64,000 bases of DNA from the NCBI RefSeq assembly GCF_023556315.2, contig NZ_CP116221.1:3176001-3240000 (forward strand), in the 5' to 3' direction. Made by a program: the position numbers and the translations under genes. The notes under the pieces are model-generated. The model had not been told where the DNA came from. It saw only the letters and a program-made list of their open reading frames with translations, and did no database searches. Shown here piece after piece: positions 18,458 through 27,436 of the stretch; the stretch's first letter is position 1, and the number at the start of each line of letters is the position of its first letter. This DNA is from Psychroserpens ponticola (GTDB taxonomy: Bacteria; Bacteroidota; Bacteroidia; Flavobacteriales; Flavobacteriaceae).

Positions 18458-20611
18458 CTAGAAAAATCTAGCTCTGTTATCATCTATATCTGCAGTTTCT
18501 TTTAAAGCTTCATATACTTTAGTTTGAGCAGCATTCGTTCTTGCTGTACTTAAACGATTAGCAATAGCTTGGTAGTTGTCTAAAGAAGTCGCTTCGTTAA
18601 TTTTAGTAACTTCTACTACATATACACCTTTATTTCCTACGATAGGCTTAGACACTCCTCCTTCTTCTAATCCGAAAGCAGCACCAACTACTTTAGGCTC
18701 TGCTCCAGCTCCTGATAAAGTTGGATTTTTCATATTAACAGCAGACGCATTACTTGAAGCTCTACCTTGATTTTTAGCAATATCAGCAACTGTAGTTCCT
18801 GTAATTCCATCTAAAATCATAGCCGCCTTTTTCTCATTTCTTATTTCAGAAAGAACTGTTGCGGAAGCACTTTCTGCATCCATTAGTCCTTTTTTAGTTG
18901 CTTTTACAACTTGAACTACAGCATAACCTCCACTAGGTATAGAGAAACGTTTGTAGTCTCCTACTTTCGTTCCATCTTCAAAAGCCCAACGAACAATTGT
19001 TCTTTGACTTCCTAAACCAGGAATATTTTCATCAAGAACTTTAATTCCGTTTACTGGCTTAGCTGTAAAATTACGTTCTTTAGCCGCATCATCATAAGAT
19101 TCCTTTTGCAATGCCAATTCAAATTTAGACGCTTCAGTAAATGTTGCATCAATCGTTTTTTCAGAAGGTTCAATTTCACGAGCTATCGTTGCAACTTTTA
19201 TTGCTCTAGATTTATTTTTTTGATCTAATATTTCAATAATATGGAATCCAAACACGGTTTGAACCACACCAATATCACCTATTTGGTTTTGGAATTCAAA
19301 ATCACTAAAAGGCTTAACCATTTGCGTAATTGGGTGAAAGTCATATTCACCACCATTAGCAACACTTCCTTGATCTGAAGAAAATTCAGTTACTAATTCT
19401 GGAAACTTAGAAGGATTAACCGTTACAACCGTTTTAATACTATCTGCTAATGATCTTGCTTCATCAAGAGTAGCTGTTACTGTTGGCTGAGCACTTTGAG
19501 CACCAGCGTAAGGAACTAAAATGTGTCTTACTTTTACTGAATCTGGCAATTGAGTTTCTGCAACAACTTTAGACAACTTATAGAATCCAGCATCTTTGTA
19601 AGGACCGTAAATTCCACCAACATTGGTATTATAGATTGTATCAGCAGCTACTGAAGGCAATTGAGACTTACTTAAAAACGCATCATTATAAGTAATATCA
19701 GAATTAGAATTTACAAAACTTTCAATGTCTTTTGTGTTTCTAAGTCCAATTATAGTTTCATTAGCATTAGTTGCTTCATTAAAAAGAACTTTATCATCTA
19801 ATAACTTTAATAATTCAGTTTTAAGATTCTCTTCATCTTCAACACTAGCAACTTCCTTAAACTCTACAAAGCTAATATCTCTAGTAGCATCAACTTCATA
19901 TTTATCTTTATGCTGACCAATATATTTTGTGATGTCTGCTTTAGAAACATCCACTAAACTATCTGCGATAGATGTAAAAGGTACTTGAACGTAATTTAAA
20001 TCTCTAGTAGCATTTTCTAACATATAATCAACTTCAGCTTCACCTAAAGTAGCATTAACTCCTGCTTTAACCATCGCGAAATATGCTCTTTCTTGAGCAC
20101 CTAAGGCAATATTATTTTCAGTACTTACCCATTGTTGATAGTTAATTTGAAAAGTACTTAACGGAGCACTTTGCCCATTAAGTGTTTTCAAGTTATTTAC
20201 AAATTCTGTCAGTTTGTTTTCATCAAAAACACCTGCTTCATTTTGAAACTCTGGATAGCTAGAAAAACTTTGCTTTAATAAATCTTTCATTTGATCTTGC
20301 TCAACACTTAAACCAAGGTTTTCAAATTGAGAAGCCATAATAGCTTTTCTCACTTCTTGATCGTAAACTCTAGACATCGCTTGAGTTGAAGTAGAATTTG
20401 GACCTAACTGACTTTGCATTTGTTCAACTCTATTCATAAAGTCAGTTCTGTTAATGTTTGTACCATTTACGGTAGCAACTACATCTTGAGAACCTCCAAA
20501 TAGAGCATCACTGTTTCTAAACAAATCGGTAAGTACAAATGAGAACAATGCTAGTGCAATGATTAGAATCAAAAACAAAGAACGTTGTCTAATTTTATTT
20601 AAAACTGCCAT
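18458..20611 (-). CDS. PpiD-like periplasmic peptidyl-prolyl isomerase/chaperone (SurA_N + PPIC)
   Basis: A 717-residue inner-membrane-anchored folding factor. Residues about 12-31 form the single N-terminal membrane helix (LFLILIIALALFSFVL); a SurA-N-like chaperone region follows (about 38-200), and a parvulin PPIase domain spans about 340-465 (VRHILVPYAG...FHPITQMVKPFSDFEF...GFHIIEIL). The C-terminal ~200 residues contain a second, degenerate parvulin-like stretch. Such proteins assist outer-membrane and periplasmic protein folding. It is conserved in this position beside CNNM-lptC-TPR in Flavobacteriaceae. Confidence 0.93.
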   Translation of the reverse strand: MAVLNKIRQRSLFLILIIALALFSFVLTDLFRNSDALFGGSQDVVATVNGTNINRTDFMNRVEQMQSQLGPNSTSTQAMSRVYDQEVRKAIMASQFENLGLSVEQDQMKDLLKQSFSSYPEFQNEAGVFDENKLTEFVNNLKTLNGQSAPLSTFQINYQQWVSTENNIALGAQERAYFAMVKAGVNATLGEAEVDYMLENATRDLNYVQVPFTSIADSLVDVSKADITKYIGQHKDKYEVDATRDISFVEFKEVASVEDEENLKTELLKLLDDKVLFNEATNANETIIGLRNTKDIESFVNSNSDITYNDAFLSKSQLPSVAADTIYNTNVGGIYGPYKDAGFYKLSKVVAETQLPDSVKVRHILVPYAGAQSAQPTVTATLDEARSLADSIKTVVTVNPSKFPELVTEFSSDQGSVANGGEYDFHPITQMVKPFSDFEFQNQIGDIGVVQTVFGFHIIEILDQKNKSRAIKVATIAREIEPSEKTIDATFTEASKFELALQKESYDDAAKERNFTAKPVNGIKVLDENIPGLGSQRTIVRWAFEDGTKVGDYKRFSIPSGGYAVVQVVKATKKGLMDAESASATVLSEIRNEKKAAMILDGITGTTVADIAKNQGRASSNASAVNMKNPTLSGAGAEPKVVGAAFGLEEGGVSKPIVGNKGVYVVEVTKINEATSLDNYQAIANRLSTARTNAAQTKVYEALKETADIDDNRARFF

Positions 20612-20819
20612 TTTATGTATATTTTATCGAATAATAAGTGGGCGAAAATACCATTTTCTATTAAATAATAAAAGGAGAATTATGTTTTTATTGCTTAAAT
20701 AGTAAGGTATATTCAAGTCTTTAGTTAAGTATCAGATTTTATCGGTTAAATACCGAAGAAATGTAATGCTGAGTTTAAGCACTATTCGTATGAATTGAAC
20801 TACTTAAATTAAGGAAGAA

Positions 20820-22109
20820 TTAATCCTCTTCTATAATATGCAACTCTACGACATCGATCTTGGTAGAAGACACTTCTAAAATCTTAAATTTAAAAACACC
20901 TATAGTGACCACGTCACCTTCTTGAGGAATTTCTTCAGCTTCGTTTACAATTAATCCTCCAAGGGTTTCGTAATTTTCACCTTCCGGAAGGTTTAATTTA
21001 TAGGTTTCATTGACATAATCAACTTCCAAACGTGCTGAAAACCTGTAATGATCTTCATCAATTTTTTCTTCTGTTAATTCAACACTATCATGTTCATCTT
21101 CAATTTCACCAAAAAGTTCTTCAACGATATCTTCAACAGTCATAATACCTGCAGTTCCACCATATTCATCAATAACTACAGCTATACTTTTCCTTTTTTT
21201 AGTTAAAATATTAAGCACATCTTTTACTAACATAGTTGCAGGAACGAAGACTACAGGTAAGGTAATCGCTTTTACTGTTTTAGGTTTTTTAAAAAGCTCA
21301 AACGAATGCACGTATCCTAAAATGTCATCAATAGAATCTTGATACACTAATATTTTTGACAATCCACTATCAATAAACATTGTGCTAATATTTTTCACAG
21401 ATTCTTTAACGTCTACAGCAATAATTTCTGTTCGAGGCACCATAACCTCGCGAGCCTTTACGCCTGAAAACTCTAAGGCGTTCTGAAAAATTTGAATCTC
21501 ACTATCGACCTCATCATGCGCTTCAATAGATTGCATTTGTTCGCTAATATAATTCCCTAATTCAACTTTAGTTAAAGCTAATTCTACATCATCGCCATCT
21601 GTTTTAAAAAATGTTTTCAAAACCTTATCTGATATCCATATTATAAATGAAGAAATAAACCAAAATAGCAAATAAAATAAATAAGCAGGAAATGCAAATA
21701 TTTTCAAGAATGAATTCGCATAAATCTGAAAAAACACTTTTGGTAAGAATTCTGCAGAAATCAATATGACTACAGTAGATATAATAGTTTGGGTTAACAG
21801 ACTTAAATCGTTAAGTAAATAATTAATAACCTGATAATCTGTTGGGAGTTTAGATTGAAACCATTCTACCAAAACATCTCCCATTAAAAAACCATAAATC
21901 ACTAATGCTATATTATTACCAATCAGCATCGTAGCGATAAACTTGGAAGGTTTAGCTGTTAAAAGGGTTAAAATTTTAGCAAGAAAATCGTCTTGCTTTT
22001 TTTCAATTTCAATATGAATTTTATTAGAGGACACATAAGCAATCTCCATACCTGAAAAGAAGGCAGAGAGCAATAACATTACAACAATGATAAGAATGCT
22101 TAAGTCCAT
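20820..22109 (-). CDS. Hemolysin-family CNNM/CorC transporter-like protein (DUF21-CBS-CorC)
   Basis: A 429-residue membrane protein with the standard three-part layout: N-terminal DUF21/CNNM membrane domain (residues 1 to about 180), paired CBS domains (about 200-330, with VMVPRTEIIAVD and VVIDEYGGTAGIMTVEDI) and a C-terminal CorC_HlyC domain (about 345-425). CNNM proteins are linked to magnesium efflux and tolerance; the hemolysin name is historical. GldE of gliding motility belongs to the same superfamily, but no gld genes are adjacent, so I do not assign it. It starts 2 nt after the small gene upstream and is probably co-transcribed with the lptC group. Confidence 0.92.
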   Translation of the reverse strand: MDLSILIIVVMLLLSAFFSGMEIAYVSSNKIHIEIEKKQDDFLAKILTLLTAKPSKFIATMLIGNNIALVIYGFLMGDVLVEWFQSKLPTDYQVINYLLNDLSLLTQTIISTVVILISAEFLPKVFFQIYANSFLKIFAFPAYLFYLLFWFISSFIIWISDKVLKTFFKTDGDDVELALTKVELGNYISEQMQSIEAHDEVDSEIQIFQNALEFSGVKAREVMVPRTEIIAVDVKESVKNISTMFIDSGLSKILVYQDSIDDILGYVHSFELFKKPKTVKAITLPVVFVPATMLVKDVLNILTKKRKSIAVVIDEYGGTAGIMTVEDIVEELFGEIEDEHDSVELTEEKIDEDHYRFSARLEVDYVNETYKLNLPEGENYETLGGLIVNEAEEIPQEGDVVTIGVFKFKILEVSSTKIDVVELHIIEED

Positions 22110-22111
22110 AC

Positions 22112-22303
22112 TTATTTATTGTTCTTATCGTCAATTCTTTTATTAAACCGTTTTTTAAAAAAATACATGAACAGAGCTAATGCAGCAAAGAAAAAAGAAA
22201 TGTAAGATCTACTGGTACCATCATTCCATTTATCAAATCCATCATAAATAAAAAGTACCACAAAAAAGAGGTATACGTATGAAATATATTGAAGTAGCTT
22301 CAT
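22112..22303 (-). CDS. Small conserved membrane protein of unknown function
   Basis: A 63-residue protein with two hydrophobic segments (about residues 4-21 and 33-49) and a strongly basic, Lys/Arg/Asn-rich tail. No named domain is recognisable. Its stop is 2 nt before the CNNM start, it is in the same direction as its neighbours, and the hydrophobic pattern is unlikely to arise by chance. It may be an accessory of the CNNM protein, but only position supports that. Confidence 0.75.
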   Translation of the reverse strand: MKLLQYISYVYLFFVVLFIYDGFDKWNDGTSRSYISFFFAALALFMYFFKKRFNKRIDDKNNK

Positions 22304-22360
22304 CTTGAATAAAAATATTTACGACAAAGATAAAGATGTTTTACTAAACTAATTAAACTA

Positions 22361-22930
22361 TTAGTCTTTTAAAAGCATATTACCACTTCCTTCTAGAATG
22401 GTATAGTTTTTAAATTTAGTATCTGAGTCAAAAATATTCCCTCTACCATTATTAGAGGTTATAGACTTTAATCGCACCTTTTGATTCGTAAACAGCCACT
22501 CTTGTTTCTGATCGTAATATAATTGATCTGCGAAAAGACTATCATTTTGAGGCGTAATAAGAATAACATTACCTTGTAAATCGATTAAATCTGTTTTGTT
22601 ATATACGATTGCATAATCAGCTAAAATTACATTCTTCTCACCATTTTCGTCATATAATGATAAGTTCACACCTTCTGGAAATTCAGAAAACCCAAAGCCT
22701 CTATTAGAGTAATCTAACATTCTAGGGCTTTTAAGATTTGCGATAACTTTACCAGTAGTATCTTCGGCTTCGGTATATCTTAAATCAATATTTTTAGCTT
22801 CACCAATAGGTTGATTTTGAAGTATTCCTATTTGCTGAACATCTTTAAAATTGTTCTTACATGAAAAAAACATAGTCACAACAAACGTTGTGACTATGAA
22901 TATATTTATATGTAAAAATTTACGTTTCAT
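22361..22930 (-). CDS. lptC: LPS export ABC transporter periplasmic protein LptC
   Basis: LptC is the bitopic component that passes lipopolysaccharide from LptBFG to LptA. The 189-residue protein has a lipoprotein-like N-terminus (VTMFFSC, Cys 24) rather than a plain membrane anchor, as is common in Bacteroidota. The LptC/YrbK body shows DENGEKNVILADYAIVYN and LIDLQGNVILITPQND near residues 93-130, matching the beta-jellyroll pattern. The start directly abuts the stop of the TPR gene upstream. Confidence 0.92.
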   Translation of the reverse strand: MKRKFLHINIFIVTTFVVTMFFSCKNNFKDVQQIGILQNQPIGEAKNIDLRYTEAEDTTGKVIANLKSPRMLDYSNRGFGFSEFPEGVNLSLYDENGEKNVILADYAIVYNKTDLIDLQGNVILITPQNDSLFADQLYYDQKQEWLFTNQKVRLKSITSNNGRGNIFDSDTKFKNYTILEGSGNMLLKD

Positions 22931-24322
22931 TTACAGGTTAGGAACTTGCACACTTCCACCTATCCAACAACCAATAGAGATTGTAGTTCCTGCATTTCCA
23001 GCTTGGAAAATCTCAGACTTAGTAGGTGCATTTGCGTTATAAGAATTAGCAGCTTGTTGTGCACTAGACTTCATACTTGCATCTACTCTTCCTGCTTTTA
23101 AAGCTTCTTGAGCAGCATACCAGAATACAGCTCTTTTATTAAAGTTAGTATCTCCACAACTATTGGCACTCTTAGCATACATAGATGCAATTTGCAAATG
23201 AGGCGTTCCGTCTGAAGGATTTAACTTTAAAGCTTCTCTATAATATTGTCTTGCAGCTCCATAACTTCCGCGTTTTTTATAACCATGAGCAATTTTTTTT
23301 GCTAAACGACCTTTTTTAAACACATCAGTTTCTAATTCATAAGCTTGTTTGATGTAATCATCTCCTTCTTTATTTTTACCTTGTTTATACAATATTGTTG
23401 CAACAAAGTATTTTGTATCAGCAGAAGGTGCAGTTGCATCATAAGCTTTTACTAATTCAATATATAAAGGATCATCAGTGCATTCTTTGTTATACATTCT
23501 GCTTACAGCTCTTTTCAACCAAACTGCATCATTTTTATATGTTGGAAAATCTTTCTGATATAGTGGAATTAAATTCTCACAATTCGCTAACTGACCTAGA
23601 TATGTATCTAAACTTCCTGATATTTTACCATTAGCCTCCAAAGATTTTTGATAAAACGTTTTGTATTTACCTTCTTTTTTTGTCAATACCGTTCCTGCTT
23701 CTTCTTTCTCAATAAGTTTATTCAATTTAATTGTGTAATTAGCATTGATCGTTTCTAATTGCTCAGACACATCATCATACTTATTAAAGACATCTTGAAT
23801 TGGTGCTTGTTCTGCTTTATTTAAATCTACAACCTTAGTAAAATACACATACAAACCTTTAGCACTAGTGAAGTTTTTTAGATCCTGTGTATATGCTTTA
23901 TCAAATGCATCATATACTTGTTTATCAGTTAGACCAAGTTCTTTTTGGTTGTCATACATTAAAAGTCCTTTATCAGAAAGCACATCACCTAAATCATATT
24001 TACTTGGAAAGTACTCCATTCCCTTATCCCAAACAACCATAAGATCTGTAATAAAATCTAATTTTTCTTGACCACTAGAATTATCAATTTTATGATTAAG
24101 AATCTTATCTCCATAAGCATAAATAGCATAACTAAACTTAGGACATTTGTTTCTTACTTTCATCCAAGGTTCGTAAGCTTCATCATATTTTTTACTCTTA
24201 ACGAAGTCGCTCATTAAAGTTAAATTAAGCATACACTCTTCATCTTGTTGCGCAAAACCGAAGTTTGCTGTTAAGAACAAAGCAGCTAATATTAAAATAA
24301 TTCTCGTTTTCATTGTATTCAT
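22931..24322 (-). CDS. Secreted tetratricopeptide-repeat protein
   Basis: A 463-residue protein with a signal peptide (about residues 4-24, ending FGFAQ). The middle is mainly helical and charged, and TPR-like repeats are clear near residues 340-400 (GYKKRGSYGAARQYYREALKLN followed by LQIASMYAKS). The function is unknown; the position directly upstream of lptC and downstream of an outer-membrane barrel gene suggests an envelope role. ATG at 24313 is an alternative start giving a neater signal peptide. Confidence 0.88.
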   Translation of the reverse strand: MNTMKTRIILILAALFLTANFGFAQQDEECMLNLTLMSDFVKSKKYDEAYEPWMKVRNKCPKFSYAIYAYGDKILNHKIDNSSGQEKLDFITDLMVVWDKGMEYFPSKYDLGDVLSDKGLLMYDNQKELGLTDKQVYDAFDKAYTQDLKNFTSAKGLYVYFTKVVDLNKAEQAPIQDVFNKYDDVSEQLETINANYTIKLNKLIEKEEAGTVLTKKEGKYKTFYQKSLEANGKISGSLDTYLGQLANCENLIPLYQKDFPTYKNDAVWLKRAVSRMYNKECTDDPLYIELVKAYDATAPSADTKYFVATILYKQGKNKEGDDYIKQAYELETDVFKKGRLAKKIAHGYKKRGSYGAARQYYREALKLNPSDGTPHLQIASMYAKSANSCGDTNFNKRAVFWYAAQEALKAGRVDASMKSSAQQAANSYNANAPTKSEIFQAGNAGTTISIGCWIGGSVQVPNL

Positions 24323-24328
24323 TTTTCG

Positions 24329-25639
24329 TTAGTTATATTTTCTTTTTTCGAACCATATGTCATTTAAAGACATACTAAATTGGAAATTCACAAAATTCTC
24401 TTGTATTAAATTTTGGTTAGTTGTACCTCTTCTACCAACTTCTAATCCAAGATTAGCATTTGAGAACCATTTCCCAACAGGTAATCCAACTCCAAAAGAT
24501 ATGCCAAACTCGTTTATGTTTTCATTATTTATTTCTAAACCTGTATTTTCGAAATGCATTCCAGCTCTATAAGTCGCTCTTTTCCAGTAACTCGAAAATG
24601 AATCAGGATTTGGAACAAAGAAACCACCAATTGATATATTTGATGCATTTACAAAGTTTGCATTATTTATTGCTACTATTGGGTTTGAAAACTTACTGGT
24701 ATTTTGAAACGTATATTCGGCTCCTAAAAACCATTTTCTTGGTGCTCCAATTCCTCCTCCAAAAGACAATCTGGCTGGCAATTTTAATTCAGTACTCTCT
24801 AAGTCTAGTGCTTCTAAATCTGCATCAATTGTATTTACCACAAATTCTTGTCCATTTTGCTGATTGATAACAATTGTAGAAAATGTTCTAGTGTTTTTAG
24901 ATGTTATGTTGCTTTGGGGCGAATAGGTTAATCCTGATTGCAATTCAAGTTTCTCATTAATCATGGTTTTATAGGTCAAACCCAAATTAATATTTAATCC
25001 ACTTAGATCAGATCTATTTTGTTCTCTTGATTGGTATTGAATCACATTTCCTTCATCATCATAAAGAAACTCTATGGCTGTATTTTGGATATTTCCAAAA
25101 TTATAATGCACATCTATACCCAAACTCAATTCATCTGTAATACGATATCCAAACCCAAGAAAGGCCTTATTTAAACCACCTTCTCCTCGATATCTATTTA
25201 AAACATCATTGTTATTGTTTTGATCTTCTAATTTATAACCAACAGAAGTATACGGTAAAATCCCAAGGCCAAATCCAAGTTTATTTCCTAATGGAATTGA
25301 CAAAGCCATATAGTCAATTGTTGTAGCACTTGTCTTTTCACTTCCTGAATCTGATTTTAAGTTTATGCTATTATGACTCGCTGCTATAGAAAATTTAACT
25401 GGACGATTTTCATAATTTAAAACCTTAAGGTTCGGACCAACATATGCTGCTGGGTTTCTAAGATTAACATGAATACTATCTGTATAGATGCTCAATCCTC
25501 CCATACTCCTATTTTCAACTGTACCTTTAAATTTTAAAGATCCTATTCCATAAAAAGAATATGGTGAAGCTGTACCTTCTTGTGCATTCATTTGTAATGC
25601 AAAAAAAGCAACTAAAACTATTACAAGTTTTTTTATCAT
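24329..25639 (-). CDS. Outer-membrane beta-barrel protein
   Basis: A 436-residue protein with signal peptide (about residues 1-19, VAFFALQMNAQ) and a succession of amphipathic strands throughout, ending FQFSMSLNDIWFEKRKYN with a penultimate strand-like pattern. It resembles the OmpP1/FadL-like hypothetical barrels encoded downstream of coaX in Flavobacteriaceae. Ligand unknown. The ATG overlaps the coaX stop by one base (TAATG), so the two genes are co-translated. Confidence 0.85.
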   Translation of the reverse strand: MIKKLVIVLVAFFALQMNAQEGTASPYSFYGIGSLKFKGTVENRSMGGLSIYTDSIHVNLRNPAAYVGPNLKVLNYENRPVKFSIAASHNSINLKSDSGSEKTSATTIDYMALSIPLGNKLGFGLGILPYTSVGYKLEDQNNNNDVLNRYRGEGGLNKAFLGFGYRITDELSLGIDVHYNFGNIQNTAIEFLYDDEGNVIQYQSREQNRSDLSGLNINLGLTYKTMINEKLELQSGLTYSPQSNITSKNTRTFSTIVINQQNGQEFVVNTIDADLEALDLESTELKLPARLSFGGGIGAPRKWFLGAEYTFQNTSKFSNPIVAINNANFVNASNISIGGFFVPNPDSFSSYWKRATYRAGMHFENTGLEINNENINEFGISFGVGLPVGKWFSNANLGLEVGRRGTTNQNLIQENFVNFQFSMSLNDIWFEKRKYN

Positions 25640-26367
25640 TATTGTGTATTATATTCTAAAATAAAATTCAAACCTTCTAAAAGAAAATTTGAATTCGCAA
25701 ATATGCCATTTTTTAATTGTTTTGACAAGAAATTGGCATCACCACCTGTTAAAATAACTGTTAAATCCGAATATTTTTCTTTATACTCATTAATAACACC
25801 TTCTATTTCTTTCAAAACACCAAATACAACTCCAGAATGAATTGAACTTTCTGTTGTATTTCCAATCAATGATTTAGGGAGTTTAGATTCAAGTAACGGA
25901 AGATTTGCGGTTAAATTATGTAAACTATGATATCTCAATCTAATACCAGGAGAAATTGCTCCTCCAAAATATTCATTTTGTGTATTTATAAAATCATATG
26001 TAATACAAGTTCCAGCATCAATGATAAGAACATTCATATCTGGAAATTGTTCTACTGAAGCACTAACCAAAGCTATACGGTCTACTCCAAGAGTTTTAGG
26101 TGTTTTGTATAAATTTTTATATGGCTGTTTAGTTTCAGAATTTAGAACTAATAGTTCAATCTCGGATGCTACTATTTGAACATCTTGATTATTCAATTTT
26201 CCTACAGAAGATATTATTCCTTTAGTAATGATAGGATATTTATTAAGTACTTTTCTAACTGCATTTATAAACCCGTCATGCTGAACTGTAATTTTTTCAA
26301 ATAATACATCGTCCTGAAAAACAGCAAGTTTCACTAATGTGTTTCCTACATCTATTATTAAATTCAT
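25639..26367 (-). CDS. coaX: Type III pantothenate kinase
   Basis: CoaX phosphorylates pantothenate, the first step of coenzyme A synthesis, and belongs to the ASKHA fold. Starting at ATG 26367 (MNLIIDVGNTLVKLAVF) the product has 242 residues. Motifs seen: phosphate loop DVGNT (residues 6-10), the substrate motif GVDRIAL near residues 86-92, DAGTCITYD near residues 109-117, GGAISPGIRLR and GGDA. A longer reading frame starting at 26427 adds 20 hydrophobic residues before the DVGNT core and is rejected. It heads the coaX-barrel-TPR-lptC operon. Confidence 0.95.
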   Translation of the reverse strand: MNLIIDVGNTLVKLAVFQDDVLFEKITVQHDGFINAVRKVLNKYPIITKGIISSVGKLNNQDVQIVASEIELLVLNSETKQPYKNLYKTPKTLGVDRIALVSASVEQFPDMNVLIIDAGTCITYDFINTQNEYFGGAISPGIRLRYHSLHNLTANLPLLESKLPKSLIGNTTESSIHSGVVFGVLKEIEGVINEYKEKYSDLTVILTGGDANFLSKQLKNGIFANSNFLLEGLNFILEYNTQ

Positions 26368-26505
26368 ATAAAAAGATAAGCTGTAAACATACAAAATGCA
26401 ACAAACACTTAAAGTCTGTTTAACCAAAAAATAACATATTAATCCCTTGAAAATAATGAGACTATCAACTTTAATAAATAAAGATTATAAATTTTTAAGG
26501 TTTCC

Positions 26506-26536
26506 TTTGCGAATAATAAAAATGCATATATATTTG
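26506..26536 (+). promoter_or_regulatory. tRNA-Phe promoter (TTTG, 19 bp, TATATTTG)
   Basis: TTTG at 26506-26509 and TATATTTG at 26529-26536 are separated by 19 bp, an exact match to the Bacteroidota -33/-7 promoter layout. The -7 element ends 20 nt before the mature tRNA 5' end. Confidence 0.85.
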
Positions 26537-26556
26537 CATTCTCGTTTAAAACGACT

Positions 26557-26632
26557 GGTGCCTTAGCTCAGTTGGTAGAGCAAAGGACTGAAAATCCTTG
26601 TGTCCCTGGTTCGATTCCTGGAGGCACCACCA
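26557..26632 (+). tRNA. tRNA-Phe (anticodon GAA)
   Basis: The cloverleaf is complete: the 7-bp acceptor stem pairs GGTGCCT (26557-26563) with AGGCACC (26622-26628), the D-loop has AGCTCAGTTGGTAGAGC, the anticodon loop CTGAAAA contains GAA, and the T arm has GGTTCGATTCC. The discriminator is A26629 and CCA is encoded (26630-26632). It has its own promoter and terminator. It marks the boundary between the conserved coaX side and the accessory gene block to the right. Confidence 0.98.
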
Positions 26633-26635
26633 CTA

Positions 26636-26663
26636 AAAGCCCGATTCTTCTGAATCGGGTTTT
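26636..26663 (+). terminator. tRNA-Phe intrinsic terminator
   Basis: CCCGATTC and GAATCGGG form an 8-bp stem with a 4-nt loop, preceded by AAAAG and followed by T6. A closely related copy occurs at 33381-33412. Confidence 0.9.
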
Positions 26664-26763
26664 TTGGTTTTATTAATTTAAACACTAGTATTGATAGGGC
26701 AATCAAAATTAATTACATCTTCTATTCGATAACATTAATTTGTTAAAAATACGTTAAATAAAT

Positions 26764-26777
26764 ACAGACTTGTCTGT
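26764..26777 (+). promoter_or_regulatory. TetR operator copy 1 (ACAGACTTGTCTGT)
   Basis: Perfect inverted repeat ACAGAC-N2-GTCTGT. It lies 29 nt before the TetR-family start and covers a TTG 21 bp upstream of the TATATTTG at 26794, so a bound regulator would block the tetR promoter. The same 14-mer recurs at 27415 and 28796. Confidence 0.8.
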
Positions 26778-26793
26778 TTTAATTATTTTCGCA

Positions 26794-26801
26794 TATATTT
26801 G
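26794..26801 (+). promoter_or_regulatory. tetR promoter -7 element
   Basis: TATATTTG ends only 4 nt before the ATG at 26806. If the start site lies at the usual distance, the transcript would have almost no leader. Confidence 0.55.
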
Positions 26802-26805
26802 TCTC

Positions 26806-27360
26806 ATGAAAAAATTAGGAGTGAAAGAACGCATTATCATAACAGCTTCGGATTTGTTTTATAACCAAGGATTTAATCAAACTGGAATAAATCAAATAAT
26901 ATCTGAAGCTGGAGTAGCAAAAGCAAGCATGTATCAACATTTTAGATCAAAAGAAGATATTGCTGTTGCGTATTTGACAGCGAGACATAGTATGTGGATG
27001 GGCAAACTAAAAGACTGTGTATCTGTTCAAAACACATCTAAAGGTAAAGTAATTGGTTGTTTTGATTACCTAATAGAATGGTTATGTGAAGTGAATTTTA
27101 GAGGATGTGGATGGCAAAATATTATTACAGATTTGCCCAAAGACCATGATAAGATTAGAGACCAAGCAATTTATCATAAGAATGATCTTAGAAAATGGAT
27201 TCATACTCTATTGAAAGAAGAAGGTAAATATCCAAAACCCGAAGAATTGGGAGATGAAGTTTTAATTTTAATTGAAGGAGCAATCATTTTATCACAAATA
27301 CAAAAAGAAAAATGGCCTATTGAAGTTGCAAAGAAAGCATGTATTAAACTTTTAATCTAA
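26806..27360 (+). CDS. TetR/AcrR family transcriptional regulator
   Basis: A 184-residue one-component regulator. The N-terminal helix-turn-helix spans about residues 7-55 (RIIITASDLFYNQGFNQTGI, then AGVAKASMYQHFRSKEDI). The C-terminal ligand domain has the FRGCGWQN segment near residue 97 seen in LmrA/YxaF-like TetR proteins. ATG 26806 is preferred over an upstream in-frame ATG at 26770 because that one lies within the operator and before the -7 element. The 14-bp palindrome upstream of itself and of the next gene points to autorepression and control of the downstream cluster. The effector is unknown; an electrophile or other small organic molecule would suit the genes. Confidence 0.92.
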   Translation: MKKLGVKERIIITASDLFYNQGFNQTGINQIISEAGVAKASMYQHFRSKEDIAVAYLTARHSMWMGKLKDCVSVQNTSKGKVIGCFDYLIEWLCEVNFRGCGWQNIITDLPKDHDKIRDQAIYHKNDLRKWIHTLLKEEGKYPKPEELGDEVLILIEGAIILSQIQKEKWPIEVAKKACIKLLI

Positions 27361-27414
27361 GCATATAACTATGAAGCTCTAAAACAAAACAAATAAATTA
27401 ATACTTAAAAATAA

Positions 27415-27428
27415 ACAGACTTGTCTGT
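27415..27428 (+). promoter_or_regulatory. TetR operator copy 2 (ACAGACTTGTCTGT)
   Basis: Identical 14-bp palindrome, ending 8 nt before the ATG of the DUF1348 gene. The distance to the start differs from copy 1, so it may act on the start-site region of the downstream operon. Confidence 0.8.
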
Positions 27429-27436
27429 ATATAATT

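Noticed and set aside
20612-20819. RNA gene or regulatory RNA between ppiD-like and CNNM genes
   Set aside because: AT-rich sequence with no stable hairpin, tRNA-like or riboswitch-like structure; only a weak TATTTTCG promoter-like match.
20820-22109. Assignment of the CNNM protein as gliding motility GldE
   Set aside because: It has the superfamily domains, but no gld gene is nearby and the position matches a general CNNM homologue.
26368-26427. 20-residue N-terminal extension of CoaX
   Set aside because: CoaX proteins begin directly before the DVGNT loop; the ATG at 26367 fits the family length.
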